Source of the DNA: Acidobacteriota bacterium
Lineage (GTDB): Bacteria > Acidobacteriota > UBA890 > WLXD01
DNA: 64,000 nt
Direction: 5' to 3'
Assembly (NCBI GenBank): GCA_012103255.1
Contig: WLXD01000006.1
Span: 1 to 64,000, forward strand
Position 1 is the stretch's first letter; every line of letters begins with the position of its first letter. The notes under the pieces are model-generated. The model was not told the origin of the DNA and searched no databases. It worked only from the letters and a program-made list of their open reading frames with translations. The translations under genes and the position numbers were made by a program. Below, piece after piece: positions 55,258 through 63,129 of this stretch.

Positions 55258-55695
55258 TCACACCCCCTCCTGGGCAGACAAGACTTCACTCGCGATGCAG
55301 AGGCTGTTCTGCCCCCGATCTCTCACTTGCCGGACGACTCCGGCCAGATCATCGTCACACCCTTGCAAGTTCGTGAACTTGACCAACATCGGCAAGTTCA
55401 CGCCGGCAATGATCTCGACTCGATTTGCATCGAGAAACGGCAGACAGACGTTCGTCGGCGTGCCGCCGAACATGTCTGTGAACACGATGACACCCGCGGG
55501 CGCGCCAAGCGAGCGGATAGCGTCGGCCACGCGTTCACGCGCGGCATCAACAGGCGCGTCCCAGTCGATAGATACAGCGGTCAGCGCATCCACGGGACCA
55601 ACGATTCGCTCGGTGGCAGCCAGAAGTTCGTCGGCCAGCTTCCCGTGCGTCACCACCACCGCGCCGATCCTGTACGTAGAATCCGCGTCGTTCAC
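55258..55695 (-). CDS. PTS EIIA component, mannose family
   Basis: A 145-residue EIIA-Man fold protein with the phospho-histidine His17 in IGAVVVTHGKLADELLAATERIVG and the signature GVIVFTDMFGGTPTNVCLPFL. It accepts phosphate from HPr. The EIIB, IIC and IID parts of a mannose permease are missing nearby, so it is more likely a regulator of the hprK-rapZ module, replacing the ptsN (EIIA-Ntr) seen at this position in beta- and gammaproteobacteria. Overlaps rapZ by four bases (ATGA). Confidence 0.94.
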   Translation of the reverse strand: MNDADSTYRIGAVVVTHGKLADELLAATERIVGPVDALTAVSIDWDAPVDAARERVADAIRSLGAPAGVIVFTDMFGGTPTNVCLPFLDANRVEIIAGVNLPMLVKFTNLQGCDDDLAGVVRQVRDRGQNSLCIASEVLSAQEGV

Positions 55696-56567
55696 CGCCT
55701 AGCCTCCCGGTCGCCGCCGAGGTCGGTATGCGCAACAGTTGTTGCATAGCCCTGTTGCCGCAGTAGTTCGTCCACCATGCATGCCATCGCCACCGAACGA
55801 TGTCGCCCTCCGGTGCACCCGAATGCCACCGTCAGGTAGGTCTTTCCTTCTGCCGCATATTGCGGCAACAGAAACCTCAGCATCCCGTCCACGTGTTCGA
55901 GAAAGGTCTGTGTCGCCGGCTGCGATTCTACAAACTCCCGGACCGGGCTGTCCAAACCGGACTGCGGGCGAAGCTCGGCCTCATAGTGCGGATTCGGCAG
56001 GAAGCGGACGTCGAAAACCAGATCGGCGTTGGGCGGCACGCCGCGGCGAAACCCAAAACTCGTGAGCGCAATACGCATGCCACGATCGGCGTCCGAACCG
56101 AACCCGCTCATCAGAAACTGGCGCAGCGTCCAGACGTTGTACTCCGTGGTGTCGATCACGTCGTCCGCGTGCTCTCGGATCGGCGCCATCAGTTCACGTT
56201 CGGCCGCGATACTCCGGTCGACCGCCTGTCCAGTCGCCACCGGGTGGGGTCGCCGGGTCTCTGAGAAACGCTGCATCAACGTCGCATCATCGGCATCGAA
56301 GAACAGCAGCCGCGAAGCGGGCTCGTGCTCACGCAATCTCGCCCACGCGGCGCCAAAGTCGTCGAGGAAACCGCCGGTGCGAGCGTCCACCGCCAGGGCC
56401 ACGCGATCGAACGTCGCTCCTCCCCGCTCGGTGAGCTCGAGGAATGTCGCCATCAACGGAGGCGGAAGATTGTCCACGCAGTAGTACCCAAGATCTTCAA
56501 AGACACGCAGAGCGCTGCTCTTCCCGGCCCCGGACATTCCGGAGATCACCAGTACGCGGTCGCTCAC
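55692..56567 (-). CDS. rapZ: RNase adapter protein RapZ (YvcJ family)
   Basis: A 291-residue P-loop protein: GMSGAGKSSALRVFEDLGYYCVDNLPPPL with Walker A at 10-17, FDADDATLMQRFSETRRPHP, and the C-terminal RNA-binding half with VTSFGFRRG-like ALTSFGFRRGVPPNADLVFDVRFLPNP and FGCTGGRHRSVAMACMVDELL. In E. coli RapZ targets the GlmZ small RNA to RNase E to tune amino-sugar synthesis; in Gram-positives YvcJ is a nucleotide-binding regulator. It overlaps both hprK and EIIA by four bases, implying coupled expression. Confidence 0.96.
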   Translation of the reverse strand: MSDRVLVISGMSGAGKSSALRVFEDLGYYCVDNLPPPLMATFLELTERGGATFDRVALAVDARTGGFLDDFGAAWARLREHEPASRLLFFDADDATLMQRFSETRRPHPVATGQAVDRSIAAERELMAPIREHADDVIDTTEYNVWTLRQFLMSGFGSDADRGMRIALTSFGFRRGVPPNADLVFDVRFLPNPHYEAELRPQSGLDSPVREFVESQPATQTFLEHVDGMLRFLLPQYAAEGKTYLTVAFGCTGGRHRSVAMACMVDELLRQQGYATTVAHTDLGGDREARR

Positions 56568-57565
56568 TCGAGATCCCCTTCGTCGAGCTCGAATCTGCCC
56601 GCCACGAACTCGGGATTCGCCATGGCCTCCTGCAAGCGCCGCTCGAGCTCGGCCGCTGGATGCAGTCCCTTCAACCGCAGCAGCTGAGAGCGCGCCGCGA
56701 CCTCTACCAGGTTGGCAACCGAGCGCCCCGGCACCACTGGGATTCGAACGATCGGGATCTGGACATCCAGAATCTCGGTGTGCTCCTGATCGAGCCCGAG
56801 TCGGTCGCAGTCGCTCCGGAGGCCCCCCTTGTGTAGCTCCACCACCATCTCGAGCCGCTTACGATGACGGGTCGCGCCAACGCCGAACAGGTGGGCGATG
56901 TTGATGATGCCTAGGCCGCGGACCTCCATGTGGCTCCGGACAAGTTCGGGGCCGCGCCCGACAAGCACCTCAGCCTGGCGACACTGAATCTCCACGATGT
57001 CATCTGACACCAGTCGGTGGCCGCGCATGATGAGCTCGAGGGCGGCCTCGCTCTTGCCGATCCCCGAGTCGCCACGAATGAGCATCCCCACGCCCAGGAC
57101 GTCGACCATGACGGCGTGCACAGTGACACGCGGAGCAAAGAAGTCATCCAGGAAGTGATTCAGCCGATCGATGAACGTCGATGACAGCATCGGGCTGATG
57201 AAGAGCGGCACGGCTCTTTCTTCGCAAAGCTCCACCAGCTGCTGCGGCGGCTCGAGGCCCTTGGTGACCGCCACGCACGTGATGTCGTGGTTGAAGATCG
57301 GCTCGAGAATGGCACGTCTCTCCGCCGCGTCGGTGGCTTCCAGACAGGTGATTTCGGATCGACCAAACACCTGCACGCGGCCCGGATGAATGAACCCGGT
57401 ATAGCCGGCCATCGCCAGGCCCGGTTTCTGGATCCGCTGATGCGTGATGCGTTTGTCCAGGCCGGGCTCGCCAGCGACCAACTCGACAGCGAGGTGCTCG
57501 CGGCCGGTCTCGAGAAGCTCGCCCACGGTCATCGTGGGTCGCGGTTGCGCCGTTTCGTTACTCAC
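56564..57565 (-). CDS. hprK: HPr kinase/phosphorylase
   Basis: HprK phosphorylates and dephosphorylates Ser46 of HPr according to energy state. 333 residues: N-terminal domain, Walker A RGDSGIGKSEAALELIMRGH (165-172), and the signature MEVRGLGIINIAHLFGVGATRHRK, with the C-terminal helix ending MANPEFVAGRFELDEGDLE. All catalytic parts are present and the HPr target Ser46 is conserved, so the system looks functional. Fourth gene of the lptB run. Confidence 0.97.
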   Translation of the reverse strand: MSNETAQPRPTMTVGELLETGREHLAVELVAGEPGLDKRITHQRIQKPGLAMAGYTGFIHPGRVQVFGRSEITCLEATDAAERRAILEPIFNHDITCVAVTKGLEPPQQLVELCEERAVPLFISPMLSSTFIDRLNHFLDDFFAPRVTVHAVMVDVLGVGMLIRGDSGIGKSEAALELIMRGHRLVSDDIVEIQCRQAEVLVGRGPELVRSHMEVRGLGIINIAHLFGVGATRHRKRLEMVVELHKGGLRSDCDRLGLDQEHTEILDVQIPIVRIPVVPGRSVANLVEVAARSQLLRLKGLHPAAELERRLQEAMANPEFVAGRFELDEGDLE

Positions 57566-57588
57566 CGCGCTTCCCGGTTCATTAACGG

Positions 57589-57927
57589 CTACTGTCCTTC
57601 GGCGGTCGGCGTCGGCGCGCCGGAGTGGCGACGAGCCTCGAGGCGCTTGTCGTGGGCCTTGTGCACCTGCGCGTCGATGCGGTGCAACACATCGCGCACG
57701 AGTTCATCCAGGTCGTGGCTCTCACCGTGCCCCTTGAACGTACCTTCCGGACTCGTGAGCACAACTTCAAGATCGACACGCTGGTGGGTTGGGCCTTCGT
57801 GCCCGACCACAACGTGCGCGTCAGTCGGTTCGCGCAGCAAACGAGCGATCTTATGAAGCTGATCGTCTACGCGCTGCCGGGCCTCATCTGCAATCGGTTC
57901 TCCCCGAAACGTCCAATCGATATTCAT
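57589..57927 (-). CDS. hpf: Ribosome hibernation promoting factor, short form
   Basis: From the ATG at 57927 (MNIDWTFRGEPIADEARQRVDDQLHKIARLL) the protein is 112 residues, the length of the short HPF/YfiA type without the long-form dimerisation domain. It contains VDLEVVLTSPEGTFKGHGESHDLDELVRDVLHRIDAQVHKAHDKR. It binds the 30S decoding region in starvation. Its place between rpoN and hprK is a common arrangement in proteobacteria. Start is chosen for match to the family; the ORF track adds 11 residues. Confidence 0.93.
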   Translation of the reverse strand: MNIDWTFRGEPIADEARQRVDDQLHKIARLLREPTDAHVVVGHEGPTHQRVDLEVVLTSPEGTFKGHGESHDLDELVRDVLHRIDAQVHKAHDKRLEARRHSGAPTPTAEGQ

Positions 57928-57956
57928 CGGCGTCCTTCTGAGAGGGCCCCTACCCG

Positions 57957-59405
57957 TCACCCGATGCGACGACGGGCCTTCGAGGCCGGAATGTGCATCT
58001 CTTCACGGTACTTCGCCACGGTCCGCCGCGCGATCTGTAGTCCGCCTTCTTTCAGTCGTTTTGCCACTGCGGCGTCCGAGAGCGGCCGGCGGCTGTCCTC
58101 CGAGTCAATCAGCTTTCGAATCTTCTCCTTCACGCTCACGGAAGAGACATCAGCGCCGGATGCGTGCCCTAGCCCGCTGTGAAAGAAGAAACGCATCTCG
58201 AAGATGCCTTGTGGCGTATGCATGTACTTACCGTTAACGACCCTCGACACCGTCGACTCGTGCATCTCGATGTCGTCGGCGACGTCACGCAGCACCATCG
58301 GGCGCAAGGCAGCCAGTCCGTGCTCCATGAAGGCCTGCTGGTGCTCGACGATGCTCTCGGCCACCTTGCCGATCGTGCGTTGTCGCTGACCAAAGGACTT
58401 GATCAGCCAGAGCGCCGAGCGCAGTTTGTCTTGCAGGTACTCGGCAGCCTCAGGAGAGATTCCACTGTCCGGATCAAGCATCTTGCGGTAGAGGCGCGAC
58501 ACGCGAAGCTTGGGCAGCCCGTCGTCGTTCACCGCCACCACCCAGCTGTCGCCGTCTTGCTTCACGTGCACGTCGGGCGTGATGTACCGCGGAGATTCGT
58601 CGCTGTATTGCTGCCCCGGCTTCGGGTTCAGCGCGCGAACGACCTCCATCGCATCGGCCACTTCGGTCAGTCGAACATGCAGCGCCCGGGCGATCTCCTT
58701 GTATCGATGTGCTTTTACCGAATCCAGATGATCTCGAACCATGGCCACGACAAGACCGTCTGCAAGCCCCAGTCGTTCGAGCTGAAGGAAGAGGCACTCG
58801 CGGAGGTCTCGAGCACCGACGCCTGCGGGATCGAGCTCCTGCACCGCTGCCACCGCACGTTCGACATCTAGCGGCGGCCACGTGCCCATGGCGGCCACTT
58901 CGCCGACGCTGGCCCGCATGTAGCCGGATTCATCGAGGTTGCCAAGCACCGCCTCGACGATCTCCTCGTCGCACGCAAGCTCGGTCATTTCGAGCTGCCA
59001 CGACAGGTGGTCGATAAGCCCCGGTGTAGACGTGAGGGTCGCCTCGAACGTCGGGCCCTCGCGTTCCTCGCTCATGTTCGGGGTCGTCGGCTGATAGTCG
59101 AAGAATTTCTCGAAGAAGGCGTCGGTATCGAGGTTGTCGACTATCTGGTCCTCCGGCGATGTCTCCGTCGATTCAGCCGGTTGCTCCGCCGCCACCTCAA
59201 CGCCATTGGCTTCCTCGCGTTGGACTTCGGTCTCGACGCCAGCTTCTGCTCGATCCTCGAGCACCGGATTCTCTACAAGCTCCTGCTGAAGCGTCTGCTC
59301 CAGCTCCAGCTTGTTCAGCTGCAGTAGCTTGATCGCCATCTGCAGCGCTGGCGTCATCACCAACCGCTGCGAGAGGCGCTGAGAGAGTTTTTGTTGAAGT
59401 GCCAT
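57957..59405 (-). CDS. rpoN: RNA polymerase sigma-54 factor
   Basis: 482 residues. Region I (MALQQKLSQRLSQRLVMTPALQMAIKLLQLNKLELEQTLQQELVENPVLED) with the Gln-rich activator-responsive helix, an acidic region II, core-binding and -12 helix-turn-helix part, and the C-terminal RpoN box ARRTVAKYREEMHIP that reads the -24 element. Sigma-54 directs genes that need an AAA+ enhancer-binding activator; no such activator lies in the window. Follows lptB by 18 bases. Confidence 0.98.
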   Translation of the reverse strand: MALQQKLSQRLSQRLVMTPALQMAIKLLQLNKLELEQTLQQELVENPVLEDRAEAGVETEVQREEANGVEVAAEQPAESTETSPEDQIVDNLDTDAFFEKFFDYQPTTPNMSEEREGPTFEATLTSTPGLIDHLSWQLEMTELACDEEIVEAVLGNLDESGYMRASVGEVAAMGTWPPLDVERAVAAVQELDPAGVGARDLRECLFLQLERLGLADGLVVAMVRDHLDSVKAHRYKEIARALHVRLTEVADAMEVVRALNPKPGQQYSDESPRYITPDVHVKQDGDSWVVAVNDDGLPKLRVSRLYRKMLDPDSGISPEAAEYLQDKLRSALWLIKSFGQRQRTIGKVAESIVEHQQAFMEHGLAALRPMVLRDVADDIEMHESTVSRVVNGKYMHTPQGIFEMRFFFHSGLGHASGADVSSVSVKEKIRKLIDSEDSRRPLSDAAVAKRLKEGGLQIARRTVAKYREEMHIPASKARRRIG

Positions 59406-59423
59406 ACAACCTGGGACGGCTGA

Positions 59424-60203
59424 TCAGTTCAGACTGAAGGATTCGCCGAGATAAACCTTGCGGACCTGTGGATCCTGCTCGAGCTCCCTGGGCGCTCCGG
59501 CCCGAAAGATTTTGCCGTCGGCGATGATGTAGGCGCGGTCGGTGATCCGGAGAGTTTCGCGAACGTTGTGGTCGGTAACGAGAACCCCAATCCCGCGCTG
59601 CTTCAGTTCGCCGACGAGCTGCTGAATATCCGCGATGGCAATCGGGTCAATACCGGTAAACGGTTCATCGAGCAGGAGAAACGACGGGTTCGTCGTCAGC
59701 GCTCGTGCGATCTCCACCCGTCGGCGCTCACCACCGGACAGCGTGTATGCACGGTTCCGGGCCAGGTGAGTAAGTCCAAGGTCCGAAAGAAGTACCTGGC
59801 ATCGCCGACGTCGCTCCTCGCGCGTGAGCCGCAGCCCCTCCAGGATCGCCATCAGGTTCTCTTCGACGGTCAGCCGCCGAAACACCGACGACTCCTGCGG
59901 CAAGTACGAGATGCCGTGACGTCGAGCACGCACGTACATGGGTTCGCGGGTGATATCAGCTCCCCCAACCCGAATCTCCCCAGCTTCGGGACGCACAAGT
60001 CCGACAACCATGTAGAAAGATGTCGTCTTGCCGGCGCCGTTCGGGCCGAGCAGGCCCACGACCTCGCCCTGCGAGATATCCAGTTTCACCCCGTCCACCA
60101 CGCGGTGGCCGCCGTACGCCTTCACGAGCCCGTTCACCTGGAGGCGTCGTGCCGGAATCGCCGGGTCGACCGGCTGTGTGGGTGCTAGCACTGGTTCAGC
60201 CAT
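59424..60203 (-). CDS. lptB: Lipopolysaccharide export ABC ATPase LptB
   Basis: LptB powers LPS extraction by LptFG in the inner membrane. 259 residues from the ATG at 60203: [50 protein letters not shown], the Q-loop [54 protein letters not shown] and [18 protein letters not shown]. The ORF-track start adds 24 residues with no match. lptA/lptC, often just upstream, are absent; instead an AT-rich intergenic region follows. First gene of the long run. Confidence 0.96.
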   Translation of the reverse strand: MAEPVLAPTQPVDPAIPARRLQVNGLVKAYGGHRVVDGVKLDISQGEVVGLLGPNGAGKTTSFYMVVGLVRPEAGEIRVGGADITREPMYVRARRHGISYLPQESSVFRRLTVEENLMAILEGLRLTREERRRRCQVLLSDLGLTHLARNRAYTLSGGERRRVEIARALTTNPSFLLLDEPFTGIDPIAIADIQQLVGELKQRGIGVLVTDHNVRETLRITDRAYIIADGKIFRAGAPRELEQDPQVRKVYLGESFSLN

Positions 60204-60258
60204 GGTCAAACGTGGCCTCCAAGGGCCGGAAGGCCCAGTAGCGGGCCCGTATGCACAT

Positions 60259-60288
60259 AGCGTACCAACTTCCACAAGAGTCGGTCAA
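60259..60288 (-). promoter_or_regulatory. Promoter of the lptB-rpoN-PTS run
   Basis: On the minus strand TTGACC (60288-60283), 18-bp spacer, TACGCT (60264-60259) preceded by TGG, an extended -10. Predicted leader ~50 nt to the lptB ATG. Confidence 0.5.
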
Positions 60289-60464
60289 ACACTAAATTTC
60301 TTCGTTGATATCGAATTTATCCTTATTTGATCAATATTTATGGATCCGACAAATCACCACCGCGTCAACCCCCACGCAATGGTCGAGCTGATGCTGCCGG
60401 TGCGTGGCCACGCTTGCCGGATGTCTCCTCTTCGAATCTAGATGACTTCTCGATATTTTCGGTT

Positions 60465-60484
60465 TCTTTTGATGTCTTTTGATG
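60465..60484. repeat. Tandem 10-bp direct repeat
   Basis: TCTTTTGATG occurs twice in a row without a gap. A 10-bp period equals one helical turn, so a dimeric activator could bind both on the same face. The repeat ends 5 bp before the TACTAT -10. Confidence 0.6.
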
Positions 60485-60489
60485 CTCCA

Positions 60490-60495
60490 TACTAT
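60490..60495 (+). promoter_or_regulatory. Candidate -10 (TACTAT) for the MshEN-HEAT-HD-GYP operon
   Basis: Four of six matches to TATAAT. The second-best -35 candidate, TTGATG inside the first repeat, is only 15 bp away, so the promoter is probably activator-dependent. Predicted leader ~98 nt. Confidence 0.35.
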
Positions 60496-60599
60496 GCAAA
60501 TCATCGTTTAAGAGCGTGACGAGAACACGTGACGCCAGCATGCCCGTTTGTGGCGCAGGTACCGCGCTCGCCGGACGGCTGCGGCGCCGAGGTCTTGGT

Positions 60600-61049
60600 A
60601 TGAAGCTTGGACAGATCCTGCTACATCAGCGGCGCATCGACCGCGACCAACTTCGCGAAGCCCTGCGCCGACAGCGAAACACCGGCCGACCCATCGGCGA
60701 GATTCTCCTGGGCATGGGTGTGGTCGCACGCGACGACGTTATCGACGGGCTCCTCAAGCAGCCCACAGCTGCCGCCGACGCGGAGACACTGCGCAAGGCC
60801 CGTCCCGAGGTCGCGCAGAGGCTGCCGCGTGAGATCTCGGAGCGCATCGACGCTGTGCTGCTGGTGAAGCGCAAGTCCTGGGCATGCGTCGCGATGAGCG
60901 ACCCGCTCAGCACGGCCAGCAGAGCGCAGTTGGAGTCGATCTTGGGCGTTGCCGTCCTACCCGTCGCGGCCCTGTCCTCTGACCTCGCGGAAGCGCGGGC
61001 ACGGATCTATGCAGCAACCGCGAGCGCTGACGATGACCGCTCACGCTGA
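60600..61049 (+). CDS. MshEN / GspE N-terminal domain protein
   Basis: From the ATG at 60600 the protein is 149 residues: MKLGQILLHQRRIDRDQLREALRRQRNTGRPIGEILLGMGVVARDDVIDGLL, then ISERIDAVLLVKRKSWACVAMSDPLSTASRAQLESILGVAVLPVAALSSDLAEAR. This is the MshEN/T2SSE_N fold normally found before GspE/PilB-type ATPases; the L-G-x-L-L and G-x-x-L-x-x-x-G-V spacing is kept. Some MshEN domains bind cyclic di-GMP. Here it stands alone without an ATPase. It overlaps the next gene by 17 bp and shares an operon with an HD-GYP protein, so a cyclic di-GMP readout is an attractive but unproven idea. Confidence 0.8.
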   Translation: MKLGQILLHQRRIDRDQLREALRRQRNTGRPIGEILLGMGVVARDDVIDGLLKQPTAAADAETLRKARPEVAQRLPREISERIDAVLLVKRKSWACVAMSDPLSTASRAQLESILGVAVLPVAALSSDLAEARARIYAATASADDDRSR

Positions 61050-63129
61050 ACGCGCCACTCCGGCGGCCGTGCGTGAGTTCCTCACCGCGCTGGATCGAGC
61101 GATTCTCACCTGGGGGATCTATCCGCGGTCGTCCGAGTTCGTCGATGGCGCGGTGCGCGAGGTCGCCGACACCCGTAACGCCATCGGCGGTCCGCTCCGC
61201 CTGGACGTGCGACCGACGCACCTGATCTGGACAGCCAGCAACGAGAGCGGCGATTGCACCGAAGCCGAGGGACTCGCCCGCACTCTCCACTACCAGCAGA
61301 TCGCGAGAGTTACCGTTCAGAACAAGTTCGACGAACGCTCCGGCGGCGCCTTCATCGCAGCGATCGCCGCCGGCAAGAACGAAACTCCCTCGCCGCTGCT
61401 CACCCAGGCGCAGGACGGCCTCGAGGTGGAACCACTCGACGTGGGCGCACTCTTCAGCGACGGAGAACTGGTGGATGGTCAGGACCCATGGACGAACCTC
61501 CTGGGCCGGTTCTCTGCCAATAGCGGTCGCAACACGACATGGCACCAACTCGCGATGGACCCCGACCAGGCTCGCCGTTTCCTCGCGTGGACCGTTGAAA
61601 GCGACAACGACAGCGCCGAGTTGCGTGGCTACGCGGCGCCGGATCGCATCGGTCTCGCCTGCGAGCGCATCCTCGCCGAGACGGATGCGAACGCGGCGCC
61701 CGCCATCGCGCAGGCATGTGCAGGAATGGCGCAACTAGACCCGGAGGTTTGGCTAGAACTCCTGTCCGACGATCTCCCGGTTGGCGAGGAGGAATCCGCG
61801 GTGGATCTCACGAGCGCGATCACGGGTGCGCTCTCACAGCAGCAGGTCCTCAAGATCGCGCGCTACGCCCTTGCTACGCGCTCTGCGCCAACACCGCGTC
61901 TCTACCAGTTCTTCCACCGCATCGTCTCGCAACGGGAGGACGGTGCGGCGCTGACACGGGCCGCGAGCGAACAACAAGTTCCAGCGGGAGGAGCGTGGCA
62001 GGGTTTCGTCGACCTTCTCGACAGCGAAGACTCGAGCGCCTGGGTCTCGCGTGACTACCGCGGCACTCTTGAGACGCCGGATTCGGCACTGCCGAATCCC
62101 GATCAACTGTGGGATTCGTCTCAGCTTCGTCGTCGCTGGGCGGAGATGGACCCAGGATTCGTACGAACGCGGAAAGCCCGCATTCTGGTGGCGCTATTGG
62201 AGCGCGAGACCGAGGACGACGATTACCTCGCCCTCGCCGAGGCCCTCGAGGACACGCTGGCAGATCTCGTCGACATGCGTTGCGCCGATCTTCTGGAAGA
62301 GATCGTTGAGGTCGCCGAAGACCATCGCGAGGACGCCCGGCGTTCTGAGCTGCAGCGTCGACAGGCTGGGCGCCTGCTCAACACGCTCGCCGAACCGGGT
62401 CTGCTCACGCAGATCATCGCGATACTGGCCGATAACAAAGTGTCGGATGACCGCGCGCTTTGGCGCGTCGTCGACACCGTAGGGCCATCGGCAGTTCCGC
62501 ACCTGATTGAAGCCCTGGAGGCCGGGGGTAGCACTGAATTCAGGCGCCTCGTAGCGCGCGCGGTGCGACGCCTACCGTCGCCACCGATCGAGCATCTACG
62601 GCACGCGGTGATGGACGCCCGAGCGCCGATCGCCCGCAACGCGGCCTGGCTGACCGCCCAGCTGTCCCATCCGGAAGCGCCACAGGTGCTAGGAAGGGCA
62701 CTGAAGCACGACGCACCCGAGGTTCGCCGCGAAGCCGTAGTCGGGCTAGCGGCCAGTGCCGAGGAGTTCGCGGAAGAGGCTATCGTCCGCGCTCTTTCCG
62801 ATCCCGTCCTCGAGGTACGCCACGCGGCGGCCGTGGGGCTGCGCAACCGCCTGTCGTCTCGACCGGAGGACCGGGTACGCGAGTACCTTGCGCGCTCGAA
62901 CTGGCACGGACGCAACACCGGCGTGATCGTTGCAGCGGCCCAGGCGCTGGGACACCTAAGCAACGGTGAGTCTCTTCAAGCCCTGCGTCGATTGGCTCAG
63001 CGACCTCTGCTGTTTCGCAAGCGACGACATCGCGTGCAGGCCGCTGCGATCGCCGCGATCGCTGCGATCGAGCAACGAACCTCCCGGGAATCGACGGCGC
63101 CGGAAGCATCGTTGGAGGTGGCGGCATGA
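61033..63129 (+). CDS. HEAT-repeat protein with a shared N-terminal domain
   Basis: From the ATG at 61033 (MTAHAERATPAAVREFL) the product is 698 residues; the ORF-track start is inside the previous gene. The first ~110 residues (LDRAILTWGIYPRSSEFVDGAVREV ... LRLDVRPTHLIWTASNE ... LHYQQIARVTVQ) match the N-terminal domain of the next gene's product in pattern. A long helical middle follows. The C-terminal ~220 residues are HEAT repeats (RRLVARAVRRLPSPPIEHLRHAV, ARNAAWLTAQLSHPEAPQVLGRALKHDAPEVRREAVVGLAAS, ALSDPVLEVRHAAAVGLRNRL, VAAAQALGHLSNGESLQALRRLA). Probably a cytoplasmic scaffold for the HD-GYP protein. Stop overlaps the next start (ATGA). Confidence 0.82.
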   Translation: MTAHAERATPAAVREFLTALDRAILTWGIYPRSSEFVDGAVREVADTRNAIGGPLRLDVRPTHLIWTASNESGDCTEAEGLARTLHYQQIARVTVQNKFDERSGGAFIAAIAAGKNETPSPLLTQAQDGLEVEPLDVGALFSDGELVDGQDPWTNLLGRFSANSGRNTTWHQLAMDPDQARRFLAWTVESDNDSAELRGYAAPDRIGLACERILAETDANAAPAIAQACAGMAQLDPEVWLELLSDDLPVGEEESAVDLTSAITGALSQQQVLKIARYALATRSAPTPRLYQFFHRIVSQREDGAALTRAASEQQVPAGGAWQGFVDLLDSEDSSAWVSRDYRGTLETPDSALPNPDQLWDSSQLRRRWAEMDPGFVRTRKARILVALLERETEDDDYLALAEALEDTLADLVDMRCADLLEEIVEVAEDHREDARRSELQRRQAGRLLNTLAEPGLLTQIIAILADNKVSDDRALWRVVDTVGPSAVPHLIEALEAGGSTEFRRLVARAVRRLPSPPIEHLRHAVMDARAPIARNAAWLTAQLSHPEAPQVLGRALKHDAPEVRREAVVGLAASAEEFAEEAIVRALSDPVLEVRHAAAVGLRNRLSSRPEDRVREYLARSNWHGRNTGVIVAAAQALGHLSNGESLQALRRLAQRPLLFRKRRHRVQAAAIAAIAAIEQRTSRESTAPEASLEVAA

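Larger units (their letters stand above)
60289..60599. other. AT-rich intergenic region between divergent operons
   Basis: The ~400-bp gap between lptB and the MshEN gene is the longest without a gene. Its first 70 bases (ATTTCTTCGTTGATATCGAA, ATCCTTATTTGATCAATATT) are mostly A/T, in contrast with the rest of the window, and it includes the palindrome TTGATCAA. A second AT-rich part (60437-60500) has a tandem repeat and a -10. It most likely holds promoters and protein-binding sites for both operons; I see no ORF with coding character. Confidence 0.6.

Noticed and set aside
60400-60422. Possible sigma54 promoter (TGGCCACGCTTGCC)
   Set aside because: The GG to GC spacing is 8 rather than 10 nt, so it does not fit the -24/-12 element.
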